Origin: Pseudomonadota bacterium
GTDB lineage: Bacteria; Pseudomonadota; Gammaproteobacteria; Xanthomonadales; Xanthomonadaceae
DNA: 64,000 nt
Reading direction: 5' to 3'
NCBI GenBank assembly: GCA_023388355.1
Contig: JAEWGI010000035.1
Span: 1-64,000 of the forward strand
Shown: positions 24,093 through 33,338 of the stretch, piece after piece
Position numbering within the stretch: position 1 is the stretch's first letter
Layout: each line of letters opens with the position of its first letter
Notes under the pieces: generated by a model
Database searches by the model: none
What the model was told of the DNA's origin: nothing
What the model saw: only the letters and a program-made list of their open reading frames with translations
Program-made: the position numbers and the translations under genes

Positions 24093-24427
24093 GCCCGCGG
24101 GCATCGCCGGCGACCAGATGGCTGGCGTGGATGCCCAGGGCCTTGACCGTGACCGTGAGCGGGGCGCTGATCGGTCCGGGCGCCTCGCCGGCCCGGAGCG
24201 CGGCCTGGAAGTGTCCGCGATGGAAGGCGCGCCAGGCCGCCTGCAGCCGCGCGGCCAGCGCGCTGGCGTCGGTGCCCCCGGGCGCGGCCTGAATCAGGGC
24301 GGCGGCCCGCCCTGCGTCGGGAAAGGATCTGGCCTCGCCGGCGCGCAGCCGCGACCATGCCTTTCAGCGCATCGCCGGCAAGGCGCAGGCGCCGGCGTCG
24401 ACGGGGGAGGGGGGCGGTCCTGGCCAT
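24067..24427 (-). pseudogene. Frameshifted and truncated remnant of a TPR-type protein
   Basis: An ATG at 24427 gives MARTAPLPRRRRRLRLAGDALKGM, which reads like a genuine N-terminus. After ~24 codons that frame turns into Arg-rich nonsense, while the neighbouring frame becomes protein-like: KAWSRLRAGEARSFPDAGRAAALIQ..., then WRAFHRGHFQAALRAGEALG...TVKALGIHASHL, ending at a TAG at 24067. The WRAFHRG-F--A---G--LG pattern fits the first repeat of a tetratricopeptide-like protein, from memory often encoded beside a TetR gene in xanthomonads. Both a frame change near 24355 and loss of the C-terminal part are needed to explain it. A sequencing error could explain the frameshift but not the truncation. 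Confidence 0.55.
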
Positions 24428-24439
24428 GTCGGCTCCGGC

Positions 24440-25066
24440 TCAGCCGGTGTAGGCGCGGATGAGCTGGTTCAGGTGAACGCGCTCGGCGTCGCGCATGAAC
24501 GGTGCGATGAGCATCATCACCTGCACGATGCCGTCGTGGATCGCCTTGCGCTCGTCGCGGTCGCCGCGCACGGCGGCGTAGTTGAGCCAGAAGGTGGCCA
24601 GGACCAGCAGGCTGGTGGCGGCGGCGTCGATCTCGGCCGGGGTGGCGCGGATCACGTCGGCCCGCGACAGGCCGCCCATCACCGCGCGGGCGCGGTCGTC
24701 GGCGCGCCGCAGGATGCGGGCGAAGCGGATCCGCAGTCGCCGGTTGCGGCTGAGGATCTCGAGCAGGTCGCGATACAGGAAGCGATAGTCCCAGATGCAC
24801 TCGAACACCTGGTGCAGCTGCAGCCAGATGTCCTCCAGCCCCGGCAGGCGTCCGTCGGGCGGGGCGAGCACCTCGTCCATGCGCGCTTCGTAGCGCGCGA
24901 ACAGCTGCTCGATGATGTCGTCCTTGTTGCGGAAGTGGTAGTACAGGTTGCCCGGGCTGATCCCCAGCCCGTCGGCGATGTGGTTGGTGGTGACGGTCGG
25001 TTCGCCCTGGGCGTTGAACATCGCGAGCGCGCAGTCGAGGATGCGCCGGCGGGTGTCGCGGGCCAT
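24440..25066 (-). CDS. TetR family regulator
   Basis: This 208-aa protein has the TetR helix-turn-helix at residues ~5-50 (RRRILDCALAMFNAQGEPTVTTNHIADGLGISPGNLYYHFRNKDDIIEQLF), the GNLYYHF motif being diagnostic. The ligand domain contains an aromatic-rich DIWLQLHQVFECIWDYRFLYRDL segment, typical of a TetR branch found beside fatty-acid genes. It lies 15 bases after an acyl-CoA-binding protein gene, so acyl-CoA or fatty-acid sensing is plausible but inferred. Confidence 0.88.
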   Translation of the reverse strand: MARDTRRRILDCALAMFNAQGEPTVTTNHIADGLGISPGNLYYHFRNKDDIIEQLFARYEARMDEVLAPPDGRLPGLEDIWLQLHQVFECIWDYRFLYRDLLEILSRNRRLRIRFARILRRADDRARAVMGGLSRADVIRATPAEIDAAATSLLVLATFWLNYAAVRGDRDERKAIHDGIVQVMMLIAPFMRDAERVHLNQLIRAYTG

Positions 25067-25080
25067 GGTGGCAGGATCGC

Positions 25081-25338
25081 TCAGCCCTTGAGCTGCTGCA
25101 CCAGCTCTATGTACTGCTGCCGCGCAACATCGGGCGACGTGCCCTCGAGCCTGCTCCAGGCCTCGTACTTGGCGGTCCCGACGAAGTCGAAGAAGCCGGG
25201 CTTCTCGCCGCTCACGTCGCCCTCCGAGCCCTGCTTGTAGAGGCCGTACAGGCGCAGCAGGGTCTCGTTGTCGGGCCGCTCGCCAAGCGCCTGCACGTCC
25301 TTGGCCGCCTGTTCGAAGGTCAACGTCGACTTGGACAT
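25081..25338 (-). CDS. Acyl-CoA-binding protein
   Basis: This 85-aa protein is a full-length ACBP: FEQAAKDVQALGERPDNETLLRLYGLYKQGSEGDVSGEKPGFFDFVGTAKYEAWSRLEG shows the family's LYGLYKQ, GD, PG-FD and K-EAW signatures. It binds long-chain acyl-CoA in the cytoplasm as a soluble carrier. It is followed by a TetR gene in the same direction, suggesting lipid-responsive control. ACBPs are patchy in bacteria but common in this group. Confidence 0.93.
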   Translation of the reverse strand: MSKSTLTFEQAAKDVQALGERPDNETLLRLYGLYKQGSEGDVSGEKPGFFDFVGTAKYEAWSRLEGTSPDVARQQYIELVQQLKG

Positions 25339-25704
25339 CCCGCGCCTCCTGCTGGTCCCGGTGCCATGACATCACGCGCCTGCGAGGCGGTCAACACGCC
25401 CGGATCGGTGCGCCACGCACGCTGGCAACGCAGCGCGCGGGCCGCAGCGACCGCGCCGGCGGCCAGCGAGGAACGCGCGAAACGAGCCGTTTGGCCAGCG
25501 GCGCCGCCGGCTTCATCGACCGCCACATGGTCTCCAGCCTGCCGCGTCGCAAGGCAGCCATCCACGTGCCGCTCCGCGCGGGTTCGGAGAAGAAGTCCGG
25601 GTGCAGACGCCGGGCCAGGAGCGGATCGCGTTCCTGACGATGCCGCGACAGTGCACTGGCAGCCGCGGCGAAGCGGCGCCGGCGGTCGTGCCTTCCCGTC
25701 GCCG
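25339..25704. other. Intergenic stretch, possible decayed coding sequence
   Basis: These ~365 bases lie between the ACBP gene and the Mrr-like gene. One minus-strand frame reads fairly protein-like over about 45 codons (LLARRLHPDFFSEPARSGTWMAALRRGRLETMWRSM), but I find no good start or ribosome site and no family. Treated as non-coding or remnant. Confidence 0.4.
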
Positions 25705-26790
25705 CTAGTACGACCGGCACTGCCGGAAGCGGACGTTGCGCCCGCTCCCCGGCGGCGGCGTGAGCTGGATGCGCGAGGCGGCCAGTTCGTCGTAGCGCAA
25801 CATCAGCGGGCAGATGCGCACGAAGGCATCGCCGTCGATCCGGCTCAGGATCACCTGCAGCGTCGATTCGCTCGACCACGCCGCGCGATCGACATCGGGC
25901 AGGGTGGAAATCGCCGCCGCGACGTCGGCGCGCTGGCGCTCGATCGACAGTGGTGGGGTCGGTGCCGGCGCATCCTGCGCTTCGGTCGTGGTCGCTCCCG
26001 CTTCGACCGTCGCGGTCGAAGTCGGCTGCGCGGGTTCCCCGGCTGCCACAGGCGTGGCGGGTGGCGCGGCCGGCGTGTCGCCGACCGGCACCGCGTCCTG
26101 CGGCGCAGGGGCGGGGCTGCCCGTGGCGACCGGAACCGTCGGCGTCGCGGCGGGCGAGGGCTCGGCGGATGCCGCGGGCGAAGTCGCGGGCGCAGCCGGC
26201 GCGCGCTGCGGCGCTGGCAGCGCCAGCCAGATCGCAACGCCCGCGAGCAACGCGAACAGCCACGAGGACAGCACCCGCTGGCGCGCAAGCTTCGATGCGC
26301 GCGCGCGGATCCCGGCCAGCTGCGAGGCCGGCAGGAAGTCGCGCAACTGCGGCCACAGCGCGGGCCCGTCGAGCAGCTCGATGCGCTGCAGCGCCGCCAG
26401 CGGACGTGCTTCTTCCTTGATCCGGCCCTGGGTGAGCAGGAAGCCGCCGGCAGCGCCCTTGAGTTCGATCGCTCGCGCCAGCTCGTTGACCACCAGCCGT
26501 CCCAGCACGAAAGCGCTGCCGTGCTTGCACGAGAGCAGCCAGTGCTCACCGCCGCGCTCGAGGACGTAGTCGGTGTCGTCGGCGGCGTTGTCGCTGTCGA
26601 CCAGGCGCGTGTACCCGCGCCGCGCCAGTGCATCGAGCACCATGTGGATGAAGCTGCGCCAGGACACCGCCGACAGTGCCGCGATCCCGGCGCGGGTTTC
26701 GTCGCGACGACGCTGCACGATGTGGAAATAGAAGGTCGCGATGCTACCGATCAGCAGGGTCGAGGCAATCGCGATAAGCCAGTTCGACAT
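25705..26790 (-). CDS. Membrane-anchored Mrr-like (restriction endonuclease fold) protein
   Basis: This ~361-aa protein starts at MSNWLIAIAS (26790; MFP at 26799 is equally possible). Residues ~3-25 are a membrane helix. Residues ~45-160 have the Mrr/type IV nuclease pattern: FIHMVLDALARRGYTRLVDSDNAADDTDYVLERGGEHWLLSCKHG, with D...(S/Q)xK-like residues, then GGFLLTQGRIKEEA and IELLDGPALW. A second membrane helix (WLFALLAGVAIWLAL, ~195-210) is followed by a long Ala/Pro/Thr linker and a C-terminal domain (~305-361). Such proteins are usually annotated as restriction endonuclease-like, but the membrane anchor suggests a role other than restriction. Confidence 0.7.
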   Translation of the reverse strand: MSNWLIAIASTLLIGSIATFYFHIVQRRRDETRAGIAALSAVSWRSFIHMVLDALARRGYTRLVDSDNAADDTDYVLERGGEHWLLSCKHGSAFVLGRLVVNELARAIELKGAAGGFLLTQGRIKEEARPLAALQRIELLDGPALWPQLRDFLPASQLAGIRARASKLARQRVLSSWLFALLAGVAIWLALPAPQRAPAAPATSPAASAEPSPAATPTVPVATGSPAPAPQDAVPVGDTPAAPPATPVAAGEPAQPTSTATVEAGATTTEAQDAPAPTPPLSIERQRADVAAAISTLPDVDRAAWSSESTLQVILSRIDGDAFVRICPLMLRYDELAASRIQLTPPPGSGRNVRFRQCRSY

Positions 26791-27088
26791 GGGGAACATG
26801 GGGCGGGAGGCGACCAGAGCATAGCGGAATCGCCGTGGCGACAAGATGCGCGGGCGAATGTTCGCAACGTCCAGCGGCCGGTTTCAGGCGATACGATCCG
26901 CAGTGCGAAGCGCATCGTCGATGCGTGCCCGAAGCGATCGGCGTTCTGTCATGCAGTCATCGGCAGCCGCCCCAGACCCATCCATTGAAAGGGGCGAGGG
27001 CGGCCTGCCGGGCGGCGCGGCCGCCCGGGCCGACTGAACGACCGGCGCGCGGCGCCGGGCCGCACCGGTCGGGTGGAATGGTTTGCAG

Positions 27089-27703
27089 TCAGTCCAGTGC
27101 AGCAGTCGTCTTCTTCGACGCGGCCTTCGTCGTCGTCGCCCTGCCCGGGGACGCCTTGCGCGCAGGAGCCTTGCGCGCGGCAACGGTCTTCGATCGGGGC
27201 GTTGCGGTCTTCCTGGTCGCCTTGCTGGTGGCCTTCTTCGTCGCCTTGCCGGCCGTGCCAGGCTTCGCGGCGCCGCCGCGCTGGCGCTGCAGCTCGGCGG
27301 TCAGCTCGTCGACGCGCCGGCTGAGGTCGCGCAGCTCGTCGCGGGCGGGCACGCCGAGGCTGACCAGGGCCTTGTGCACGCGCGCCTCGAAGCCCTTTTC
27401 GAGACGGCCCCAGGTGTCGGCGGCGCGTTCGCGGGCCTGGCCGACCCCGGCTTCCACCGTCTCGCGCACCTGTTCCGCGCGATCCCCGCCGAAGCGGCGT
27501 GCGGTCTGTTCCAGGCCCAGGCCTTCCTTGACCAGGGTGTCGAACAGCCGGGTCCCTTCGGCCTGGGCGCGGCCGAAGGCGCCGACGCCCGCAAGCCAGA
27601 TCTGCTGCGCCGATTCGCTGATCGACTTCGAGAGGCCCTCGGCCCGGGCATCGGGCCTGTCGGTGGACGAAGAACGTTTCGAGGATTGCCTGGACCTGGC
27701 CAT
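27089..27703 (-). CDS. Phasin family protein with histone-like tail
   Basis: This 204-aa protein has a phasin domain at ~20-125 (ISESAQQIWLAGVGAFGRAQAEGTRLFDTLVKEGLGLE..., then AADTWGRLEKGFEARVHKALVSLGVP), followed by a short coiled coil (ARDELRDLSRRVDELTAELQRQ). The last ~65 residues are Lys/Ala/Thr/Arg-rich (KATKKATSKATRKTATPRSK...), similar to AlgP or histone H1 tails. Phasins coat polyhydroxyalkanoate granules; a basic tail could link granules to the nucleoid, as proposed for PhaM/PhaF-type proteins. The next gene downstream is also PHA-related. No PHA synthase lies in this window. Confidence 0.85.
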   Translation of the reverse strand: MARSRQSSKRSSSTDRPDARAEGLSKSISESAQQIWLAGVGAFGRAQAEGTRLFDTLVKEGLGLEQTARRFGGDRAEQVRETVEAGVGQARERAADTWGRLEKGFEARVHKALVSLGVPARDELRDLSRRVDELTAELQRQRGGAAKPGTAGKATKKATSKATRKTATPRSKTVAARKAPARKASPGRATTTKAASKKTTAALD

Positions 27704-27783
27704 GTGCGCTCCGCCTGGGGATGTGGAAAGTCGAGCCTGGCCCCGTGCGCTAGAGCAATCACACCACGCCCGGCGCGGAGCGT

Positions 27784-28056
27784 TCAGAACCTCTCCGCCA
27801 GCACCCGCCGGATCTCGGCCTCGATCGGACCGCGCATCGCCGACAGCAGGAAGCCCAGCGAGGCGGTCACGTGCAGTTGCTGCGGCTCCAGCGCGATGCG
27901 GCCATCCACTCCGGAGCGCGAGAAATGCAGGGTGTCGCCCTGCCAGTCGCAGCTGACATCGAAGCGCTGCACCAGCGAGTTCGCCACCTGTTCCACGGCG
28001 GTGCGGGCCTGGTCCATCGGCAGGGAGTGGGCGTGGCGGATGTCGATACCGGACAT
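27784..28056 (-). CDS. Polyhydroxyalkanoic acid system protein
   Basis: This 90-aa protein matches the small PHA-granule-region family: IDIRHAHSLPMDQARTAVEQVANSLVQRFDVSCDWQGDTLHFSRSGVDGRIALEPQQLHVTASLGFLLSAMRGPIEAEIRRVLAERF, full length. The start at 28056 is chosen because MSGIDIRHAHSL is the normal N-terminus. It is upstream of the phasin gene in the same direction (80-base gap), supporting a common link to PHA granules. The biochemical role of this family is not established. Confidence 0.85.
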   Translation of the reverse strand: MSGIDIRHAHSLPMDQARTAVEQVANSLVQRFDVSCDWQGDTLHFSRSGVDGRIALEPQQLHVTASLGFLLSAMRGPIEAEIRRVLAERF

Positions 28057-28150
28057 GAGGGGGCACGGTGGAGCGGGGCGCCATTCTGCCCCGATGCCGC
28101 GCCGGCCGCCAGACGCGTGGCGCGCGTGCGCGTGATAGATTTCCGCGTCT

Positions 28151-28957
28151 ATGGATTCCGTCAGACTGCGATTCGCTGGACAGGCGTCGGACGACCGTCC
28201 GCTGGCGATCGGCGTGCACGGCCTGGCCCGGCGTGCGGACGGTGCGATCGAACTGGTGGAAGGCGGCGACGAGCCGGTGCGCCTGTGCGTCGACCGCCGC
28301 GGGGTCTGGCTGAACGTCGACGAGGGCGGCCCGGGCGTGCACGTGAACGGCCGCCACGTGCGGCGCATGGCGATGCTGCGCGTGGGCGATGCGATCTACG
28401 TCGACGGCACCGAGCTGCGGCTGGTGTCGACGTACCCGGTGCAGCTGCCGCGCGACGAGGCGCCGGTTCCCGCCGGCGACGGCATGCCGAACCTGCGCGT
28501 GGTGCTGCGCGGCGTCGGCGGTCGCTTCCACGGCCGCAGCTTCACGCTCGAACGGCCGCGGCTGGTGGGGCGCCACCCGGAGGCGGACATCCGCATCGAC
28601 GATCCGGCCTTCGCCGATCGCCACGCCCGCCTGGAGCTGGTCGGCGACCAGGTGGTGCTGCGCGACCTGGGCTCGGCCGAGGGCAGCCTGGTCAATGGCG
28701 AAGTGGTGCGCGACGCAGTGCTCTCGCCGGGCGACCAGGTGGTGTTCGACGGCCACCACCGCTTCGCGGTCGAGGCACCGCAGCGGCGTCCGCGCCGCGA
28801 TGAGTTCGGCGGCCTGCAGGCGCAGTCCGAGGCCGCTCCCGTCCAGGCGCCGCACGTCGGCCCGACGCGCCCCGCTTCGCGCCTGCCGTGGCTGCTGCTG
28901 GCGGCGCTGGGCATTGCCGGCGCGCTCGCTGCGCTGCTGCTGTTCGGGTCAGGCTGA
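28151..28957 (+). CDS. FHA-domain membrane protein
   Basis: This 268-aa protein has a forkhead-associated domain at ~130-210: FTLERPRLVGRHPEADIRIDDPAFADRHARLELVGDQVVLRDLGSAEGSLVNGEVV, with the conserved GR, S/D-RH and N residues for phosphothreonine binding. Residues ~20-95 (GVWLNVDEGGPGVHVNGRHVRRMAMLRVGDAIYVDG) look like a second, degenerate FHA-like domain. The C-terminus ends in a single membrane helix (RLPWLLLAALGIAGALAALLLFG), so the domain faces the cytoplasm. It may read a Ser/Thr kinase signal; no kinase is nearby. The 3' end overlaps convergent msrQ by 9 bases. Confidence 0.82.
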   Translation: MDSVRLRFAGQASDDRPLAIGVHGLARRADGAIELVEGGDEPVRLCVDRRGVWLNVDEGGPGVHVNGRHVRRMAMLRVGDAIYVDGTELRLVSTYPVQLPRDEAPVPAGDGMPNLRVVLRGVGGRFHGRSFTLERPRLVGRHPEADIRIDDPAFADRHARLELVGDQVVLRDLGSAEGSLVNGEVVRDAVLSPGDQVVFDGHHRFAVEAPQRRPRRDEFGGLQAQSEAAPVQAPHVGPTRPASRLPWLLLAALGIAGALAALLLFGSG

Positions 28958-29581
28958 GGCGCGACGCGGCGCCGGGCGCGCGATCCGCTTCCACAGCCGC
29001 CAGCCCAGCAGCAGCGCCAGGATCGCCGCATACAGCAGCGGCTCGCGGTAGTCGGATTTCACGATCCACCAGAAGTGCAGCACCGCCAGCACCGCGATCG
29101 CGTACGCCAGCCGGTGCAGACGCCCCCAGTTGCGCCCCAGGCGTCGCATCCAGCCGCGGGTGGAGGTCAGCGCCAGCGGCACCAGCAGAAGCCAGGCCGC
29201 GAAGCCGACGGTGATGTAGGGCCGCTTGACGATCTCCTCGAACAGCTGGGTCCAGTAGCCGCCGAGGTCCAGGCCCAGCCACGCCGCGAAATGCAGGCTG
29301 GCGTAGGCGAACGCGTACAGCCCCAGCATCCGCCGGAACCGCAGCAGCACCGGCTGCCCGGTCAGCTGCCGCAGCGGAGTGATCGCCAGCGTGAGCAGCA
29401 GCAGGCGCAGCGCCCATTGCCCGAGCTCGTGTTCGATCGCCGCCACCGGGTCCGGCCCGAGCGCGTCGATGTCGGTCCCGCTGAAGACCTGCCAGAAGCG
29501 CCACGCAAGCAGCGCGAGTGGCATGAGCGCCAGAGCGTGGAGGGTGGTCTTGGCGGGGATCAGGGAGGCGGGTGGGGGCAT
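28949..29581 (-). CDS. msrQ: MsrQ, heme-containing membrane subunit of periplasmic methionine sulfoxide reductase
   Basis: This 210-aa polytopic membrane protein has the YedZ/MsrQ pattern: LGQWALRLLLLTLAITPLRQLTGQP, then RRMLGLYAFAYASLHFAAWLGLDLG with the heme-ligand His, and LGRNWGRLHRLAYAIAVLAVLHFWW with two more His. About six membrane helices are visible. It passes quinone-derived electrons to MsrP, which repairs oxidised methionine in periplasmic proteins. The start at 29581 (MPPPASLIPAKT) is chosen because the upstream frame runs through a low-complexity spacer. msrP lies upstream on the same strand, 254 bases away; this gap is unusually long for the pair. Confidence 0.92.
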   Translation of the reverse strand: MPPPASLIPAKTTLHALALMPLALLAWRFWQVFSGTDIDALGPDPVAAIEHELGQWALRLLLLTLAITPLRQLTGQPVLLRFRRMLGLYAFAYASLHFAAWLGLDLGGYWTQLFEEIVKRPYITVGFAAWLLLVPLALTSTRGWMRRLGRNWGRLHRLAYAIAVLAVLHFWWIVKSDYREPLLYAAILALLLGWRLWKRIARPAPRRASA

Positions 29582-29835
29582 GGGGGCTGGAGGGGACAGG
29601 TGTGGATTGTTGGGGGTTGGTGGTTGTCTGGCAGTCGTGGAAGCGGCGGCGATCCGTGCGATAGGGCGCATTCCCGGCCATCAGCCACCGTTGCTCTGAG
29701 GCGACCGTCACCCCCGTGAACGGGGGCCATGGACCTTGCCTTCGTTGCCGGCCGCACCTGCACCTGTCCGCCGCAGACGGGTCGGGAACCGCGGGACGCC
29801 ACCACCAACCCTCGACTACCAGCCACCAGCTCGCG

Positions 29836-30804
29836 TCAGAACCATTTCCTCAGATCCATCCCCGAATAAAGCGCCGCCACCTGCTCCCCGTAGCCGTTGA
29901 AGGGCAGGGTCGGGATCCGGTCGGCGAACAGCCGGTTGCCGGTGCCGGCGATGCGGCGCTCGGTCTTCTGGCTCCAGCGCGGATGGTCCACGTCCGGATT
30001 GACGTTGCTGTAGAAGCCGTATTCCCCTGGCTGCAGCCGGTTCCATGCGGTGGCGGGCATGGTTTCGGCAAAGCGGATCTCCACGATCGACTTGATGCTC
30101 TTGAAACCGTACTTCCATGGCACCACCAGGCGAAGCGGCGCGCCGTTCTGCTGTGGCAGCGGCTTGCCGTACAGGCCGGTGGCCAGGAACGCGAGCGGAT
30201 GCATCGCCTCGTCGATGCGCAGGCCCTCGCGGTAGGGCCAGTCGATCGAGCGGAAGCGGATGCCCGGCATCTGCACCGGGTCGGCCAGGGTGGTGAAGGC
30301 GACGTACTTCGCGTTCGAGGTCGGCTCGAAGCGCTTCAGCACCTCGGCCAGCGGCACGCCCAGCCACGGGATCACCATCGACCAGCCCTCCACGCAGCGC
30401 AGCCGGTAGATGCGCTCGGAAGGGGCGATGCCGCGCAGCAGTTCCTCGAGCGCGATGTTGCCGGGCTTACCGCATTCGCCGGACACGGCCACGTTCCAGG
30501 GGGAAGTCCTGAGCGTCTTCTTCGCCTCGGAGGGATCGGACTTGCCGGTGCCGAATTCGTAAAAGTTGTTGTAGCGACTCACGTCCTCGTAGCGCGTCAG
30601 CGGCTCGTCGGTGGCGAAGCCCGAGCGCGCCTGCGCGGGCGTCACCACTGCGTTCGAGGGAGGCGGCGGTTCGGCCTCGGCGCAGCCGGCCAGCGACAGC
30701 AGCGGGGCGCCGGCCGCGGCACCGAGCAGGCGCCGGCGAGCGCGATACACCGTTTCATCGGTAACGGCTGAATCCGGAAGGCTGGGCACGCGGCGCAGGG
30801 ACAT
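29836..30804 (-). CDS. msrP: MsrP, periplasmic molybdopterin methionine sulfoxide reductase subunit
   Basis: This 322-aa protein is the catalytic MsrP/YedY. The N-terminus has a Tat-like signal ([21 protein letters not shown], residues ~21-41). The body shows [14 protein letters not shown], the molybdenum-ligand Cys in [15 protein letters not shown] (~136), and [15 protein letters not shown]. Strong ribosome site GGAGGAAACC before the ATG. It reduces methionine sulfoxide in periplasmic proteins with electrons from MsrQ. Length and motifs are normal. Confidence 0.94.
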   Translation of the reverse strand: MSLRRVPSLPDSAVTDETVYRARRRLLGAAAGAPLLSLAGCAEAEPPPPSNAVVTPAQARSGFATDEPLTRYEDVSRYNNFYEFGTGKSDPSEAKKTLRTSPWNVAVSGECGKPGNIALEELLRGIAPSERIYRLRCVEGWSMVIPWLGVPLAEVLKRFEPTSNAKYVAFTTLADPVQMPGIRFRSIDWPYREGLRIDEAMHPLAFLATGLYGKPLPQQNGAPLRLVVPWKYGFKSIKSIVEIRFAETMPATAWNRLQPGEYGFYSNVNPDVDHPRWSQKTERRIAGTGNRLFADRIPTLPFNGYGEQVAALYSGMDLRKWF

Positions 30805-30927
30805 GACTGGTTTCCTCCGTAACCCCGGTTTGGAGTGCGTACCGGGGTGAAAAGTTGCGTTGCTTCGGAATCGCTGGTGCGCTGCGGCATACTAGACCGC
30901 TTCCTCCCACCGTCTGCTACCACCACG

Positions 30928-32025
30928 ATGGCGCGCGCATACAACTTCAGCCCCGGACCCGCCACATTGCCCGAATCCGTCCTGCGCCAGGCGCAGGACG
31001 ACCTGGTCGAATGGGGCGATGCCCGTGCCTCGGTCGTGGAAGTCAGCCATCGCGGCCAGGATTTCCTGCAGGTGGCCCGCCAGGCCGAAGCCGACCTGCG
31101 CAGCCTGCTGGCGATCCCCGACGACTATGCGGTGCTGTTCCCCGCCGGCGGCGCGACCTCGCAGCAGGCCCTGATCGCGCTCAACTTCGCCGATCCGGGG
31201 CAGCGCGTGGACTACGTGATCAGCGGCCACTGGGGCCGGACCGCGCTCAGGCAACTGGTCTCGGTGGATGTGAACATCGCCGCCAGCAGCGAGGACGACG
31301 GCTACCGCAGCATTCCGGCGCGCGAGTCCTGGCGGCTGTCGAAGGACGCGGCCTACGTGCACGTGACCGCCAACGAGACCATCCACGGCGTCGAATACAG
31401 GCCCGAGTGGGGCACGGTACCGCCGGACACGGGCGACGTGCCCCTGTTCGCCGATTTCAGCTCCAGTATCGCCTCCGAGCCGATCGACATCTCGAAGTAC
31501 GGCCTGATCTACGCCGGCGCGCAGAAGAACCTGGGGCCGGTGGGAATCACCGTGGTGATCGTGCGCCGCGACCTGCTCGAGCGGGCCGGCCATCCACGCG
31601 CGGACATCTTCGACTACCGCTCGCTGCTGGCGAACGAGTCGATGCTCAACACCCCGCCGACCTGGAACTGGTACGTGCTCGGGCTCACCGTGCGCTGGAT
31701 GATCGAACAGGGCGGTACCGCCGAATTCGACCGCCGCAGCGCGGAGAAGAGCGCGCTGCTGTACGGCGCGATCGACGGCTCGGGCGGCTACTACCGCAAC
31801 GAGGTCGAATCGAACGTGCGTTCGCGCATGAACGTGCCGTTCTTCCTGCCCGATCCGGCGCTGGACGCACCGTTCCTGGAGGGCGCGCGCGAGGCGGGCC
31901 TGATCGGCCTCAAGGGCCATCGCGTGATCGGCGGCATGCGCGCTTCGATCTACAACGCGATGCCGGTCGAGGGCGTGCGCGCCCTGGTCGACTACATGCG
32001 GGAGTTCCAGTCCCACCATGGCTGA
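30928..32025 (+). CDS. serC: Phosphoserine aminotransferase
   Basis: This 365-aa protein begins [16 protein letters not shown], the standard SerC N-terminus, which fixes the start. It contains HRG-DF (~45), GGATSQ (~80), and the PLP-lysine region [13 protein letters not shown] (~195). SerC converts 3-phosphohydroxypyruvate to phosphoserine and also acts in pyridoxal phosphate synthesis. It overlaps pheA by 8 bases, and aroA follows, the serC-pheA-aroA order typical of gammaproteobacteria in this group. Confidence 0.96.
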   Translation: MARAYNFSPGPATLPESVLRQAQDDLVEWGDARASVVEVSHRGQDFLQVARQAEADLRSLLAIPDDYAVLFPAGGATSQQALIALNFADPGQRVDYVISGHWGRTALRQLVSVDVNIAASSEDDGYRSIPARESWRLSKDAAYVHVTANETIHGVEYRPEWGTVPPDTGDVPLFADFSSSIASEPIDISKYGLIYAGAQKNLGPVGITVVIVRRDLLERAGHPRADIFDYRSLLANESMLNTPPTWNWYVLGLTVRWMIEQGGTAEFDRRSAEKSALLYGAIDGSGGYYRNEVESNVRSRMNVPFFLPDPALDAPFLEGAREAGLIGLKGHRVIGGMRASIYNAMPVEGVRALVDYMREFQSHHG

Positions 32026-33238
32026 CAAGCGCACTCCTTCGAAAGGCAGCAAGCCGGGCCGTCGTGCCGGCAAGGCATCGGTGGCGGCGACGACGGCGGC
32101 CGACGCGACCGTCGGTGCCGAAGCCTCGGCGCGCAGCCGGGTCGAATTCGCCAAGCAGGCGCAGCCGGATCTGTCGGCGGTGCGCGCCCAGATCGACGGC
32201 ATCGACCGCGAGATCCAGGCCCTGATCGCCGAGCGCGCGCTATGGGCGCACCAGGTCGGCAAGGCCAAGGGCAAGCTGGCCGCCGCGATCGACTACTACC
32301 GTCCCGAGCGCGAGGCGCAGGTGCTGCGCCGGGTGGTCGACCGCAACGACGGACCGCTCGCCGACGAGGTGCTGGTGCGGCTGTTCCGCGAGATCATGTC
32401 GGCCTGCCTGGCGCAGCAGGAGCCGCTGAAGATCGGCTACCTCGGCCCCGAGGGCACGTTCTCGCAGCAGGCGGTACACAAGCACTTCGGCCATTCCGCG
32501 CGCGGCCTGCCGCTGGTGAGCATCGAGGAGGTGTTCGACGAGGTGGCCGCGGGCAACGCCGATTTCGGCGTGGTGCCGGTGGAGAACTCGGGCCAGGGCA
32601 CGATCCAGTCCACGCTCGACATGTTCCTGACTTCGCCGCTGAAGATCTGCGGCGAGGTCGAGCTGCGCGTGCACCAGTACCTGCTGTCGCGAACCGGCCG
32701 CATCGATGACATCGAGCGCGTGTACTCGCACGGCTTCTCGCTGGCGCAGTGCAAGAACTGGCTGCGCCAGAACCTGCCGAACGTGCACAAGGAAGCGGTG
32801 GCCAGCAACGCCGAGGGCGTGCGCCGGGCCAAGCAGTCCGACGACGCGGCCGCGATCGCCGGCGAGAACGCCGCCCACATCTACGGCATGAAGGTGGTTG
32901 CGGGGCCGCTCGAGGATCGCAGCGACAACACCACGCGCTTCCTGGTGATCGGCCGCGCGCTGTTCCCGCCGTCGGGCAACGACCGCACCTCGCTGATGGT
33001 CTCGATCCGCGACCAGCCCGGCGCGCTGTACCGGATCCTGGAGCCGCTGGCGCGGCGCTCGATCAGCATGAACCGGATCGAATCGCGGCCGGCGCATGGA
33101 GCGGTCTGGCAGTACGCGTTCTTCATCGACGTGCAGGGGCACGTCGACGAATCGCCACTGAAGGACGCGCTGGCCGAGATCGACGATTTCGCCGGCGAGG
33201 TGCGCGTGCTGGGCTCCTACCCGGTCGCCGTGCCGTGA
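32018..33238 (+). CDS. pheA: Bifunctional chorismate mutase / prephenate dehydratase
   Basis: This 406-aa protein has three parts. Residues ~50-135 are an AroQ-type chorismate mutase ([23 protein letters not shown]). Residues ~138-315 are prephenate dehydratase ([35 protein letters not shown], and [10 protein letters not shown] with the catalytic TTRF). Residues ~325-400 are an ACT domain ([35 protein letters not shown]) for phenylalanine feedback. The first ~45 residues form a Lys/Ala/Thr-rich extension not usual in PheA. Translation is coupled to serC by overlap. Confidence 0.96.
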   Translation: MADKRTPSKGSKPGRRAGKASVAATTAADATVGAEASARSRVEFAKQAQPDLSAVRAQIDGIDREIQALIAERALWAHQVGKAKGKLAAAIDYYRPEREAQVLRRVVDRNDGPLADEVLVRLFREIMSACLAQQEPLKIGYLGPEGTFSQQAVHKHFGHSARGLPLVSIEEVFDEVAAGNADFGVVPVENSGQGTIQSTLDMFLTSPLKICGEVELRVHQYLLSRTGRIDDIERVYSHGFSLAQCKNWLRQNLPNVHKEAVASNAEGVRRAKQSDDAAAIAGENAAHIYGMKVVAGPLEDRSDNTTRFLVIGRALFPPSGNDRTSLMVSIRDQPGALYRILEPLARRSISMNRIESRPAHGAVWQYAFFIDVQGHVDESPLKDALAEIDDFAGEVRVLGSYPVAVP

Positions 33239-33338
33239 TCCCCCGCGTCGCCCGCTGGTGCCGCCGGTGCGCGGCACGGGCGACGCATGCGCACAGGCGC
33301 GCCAACCCCTCATCGATTCCACTTTCGGACAGGACCAC

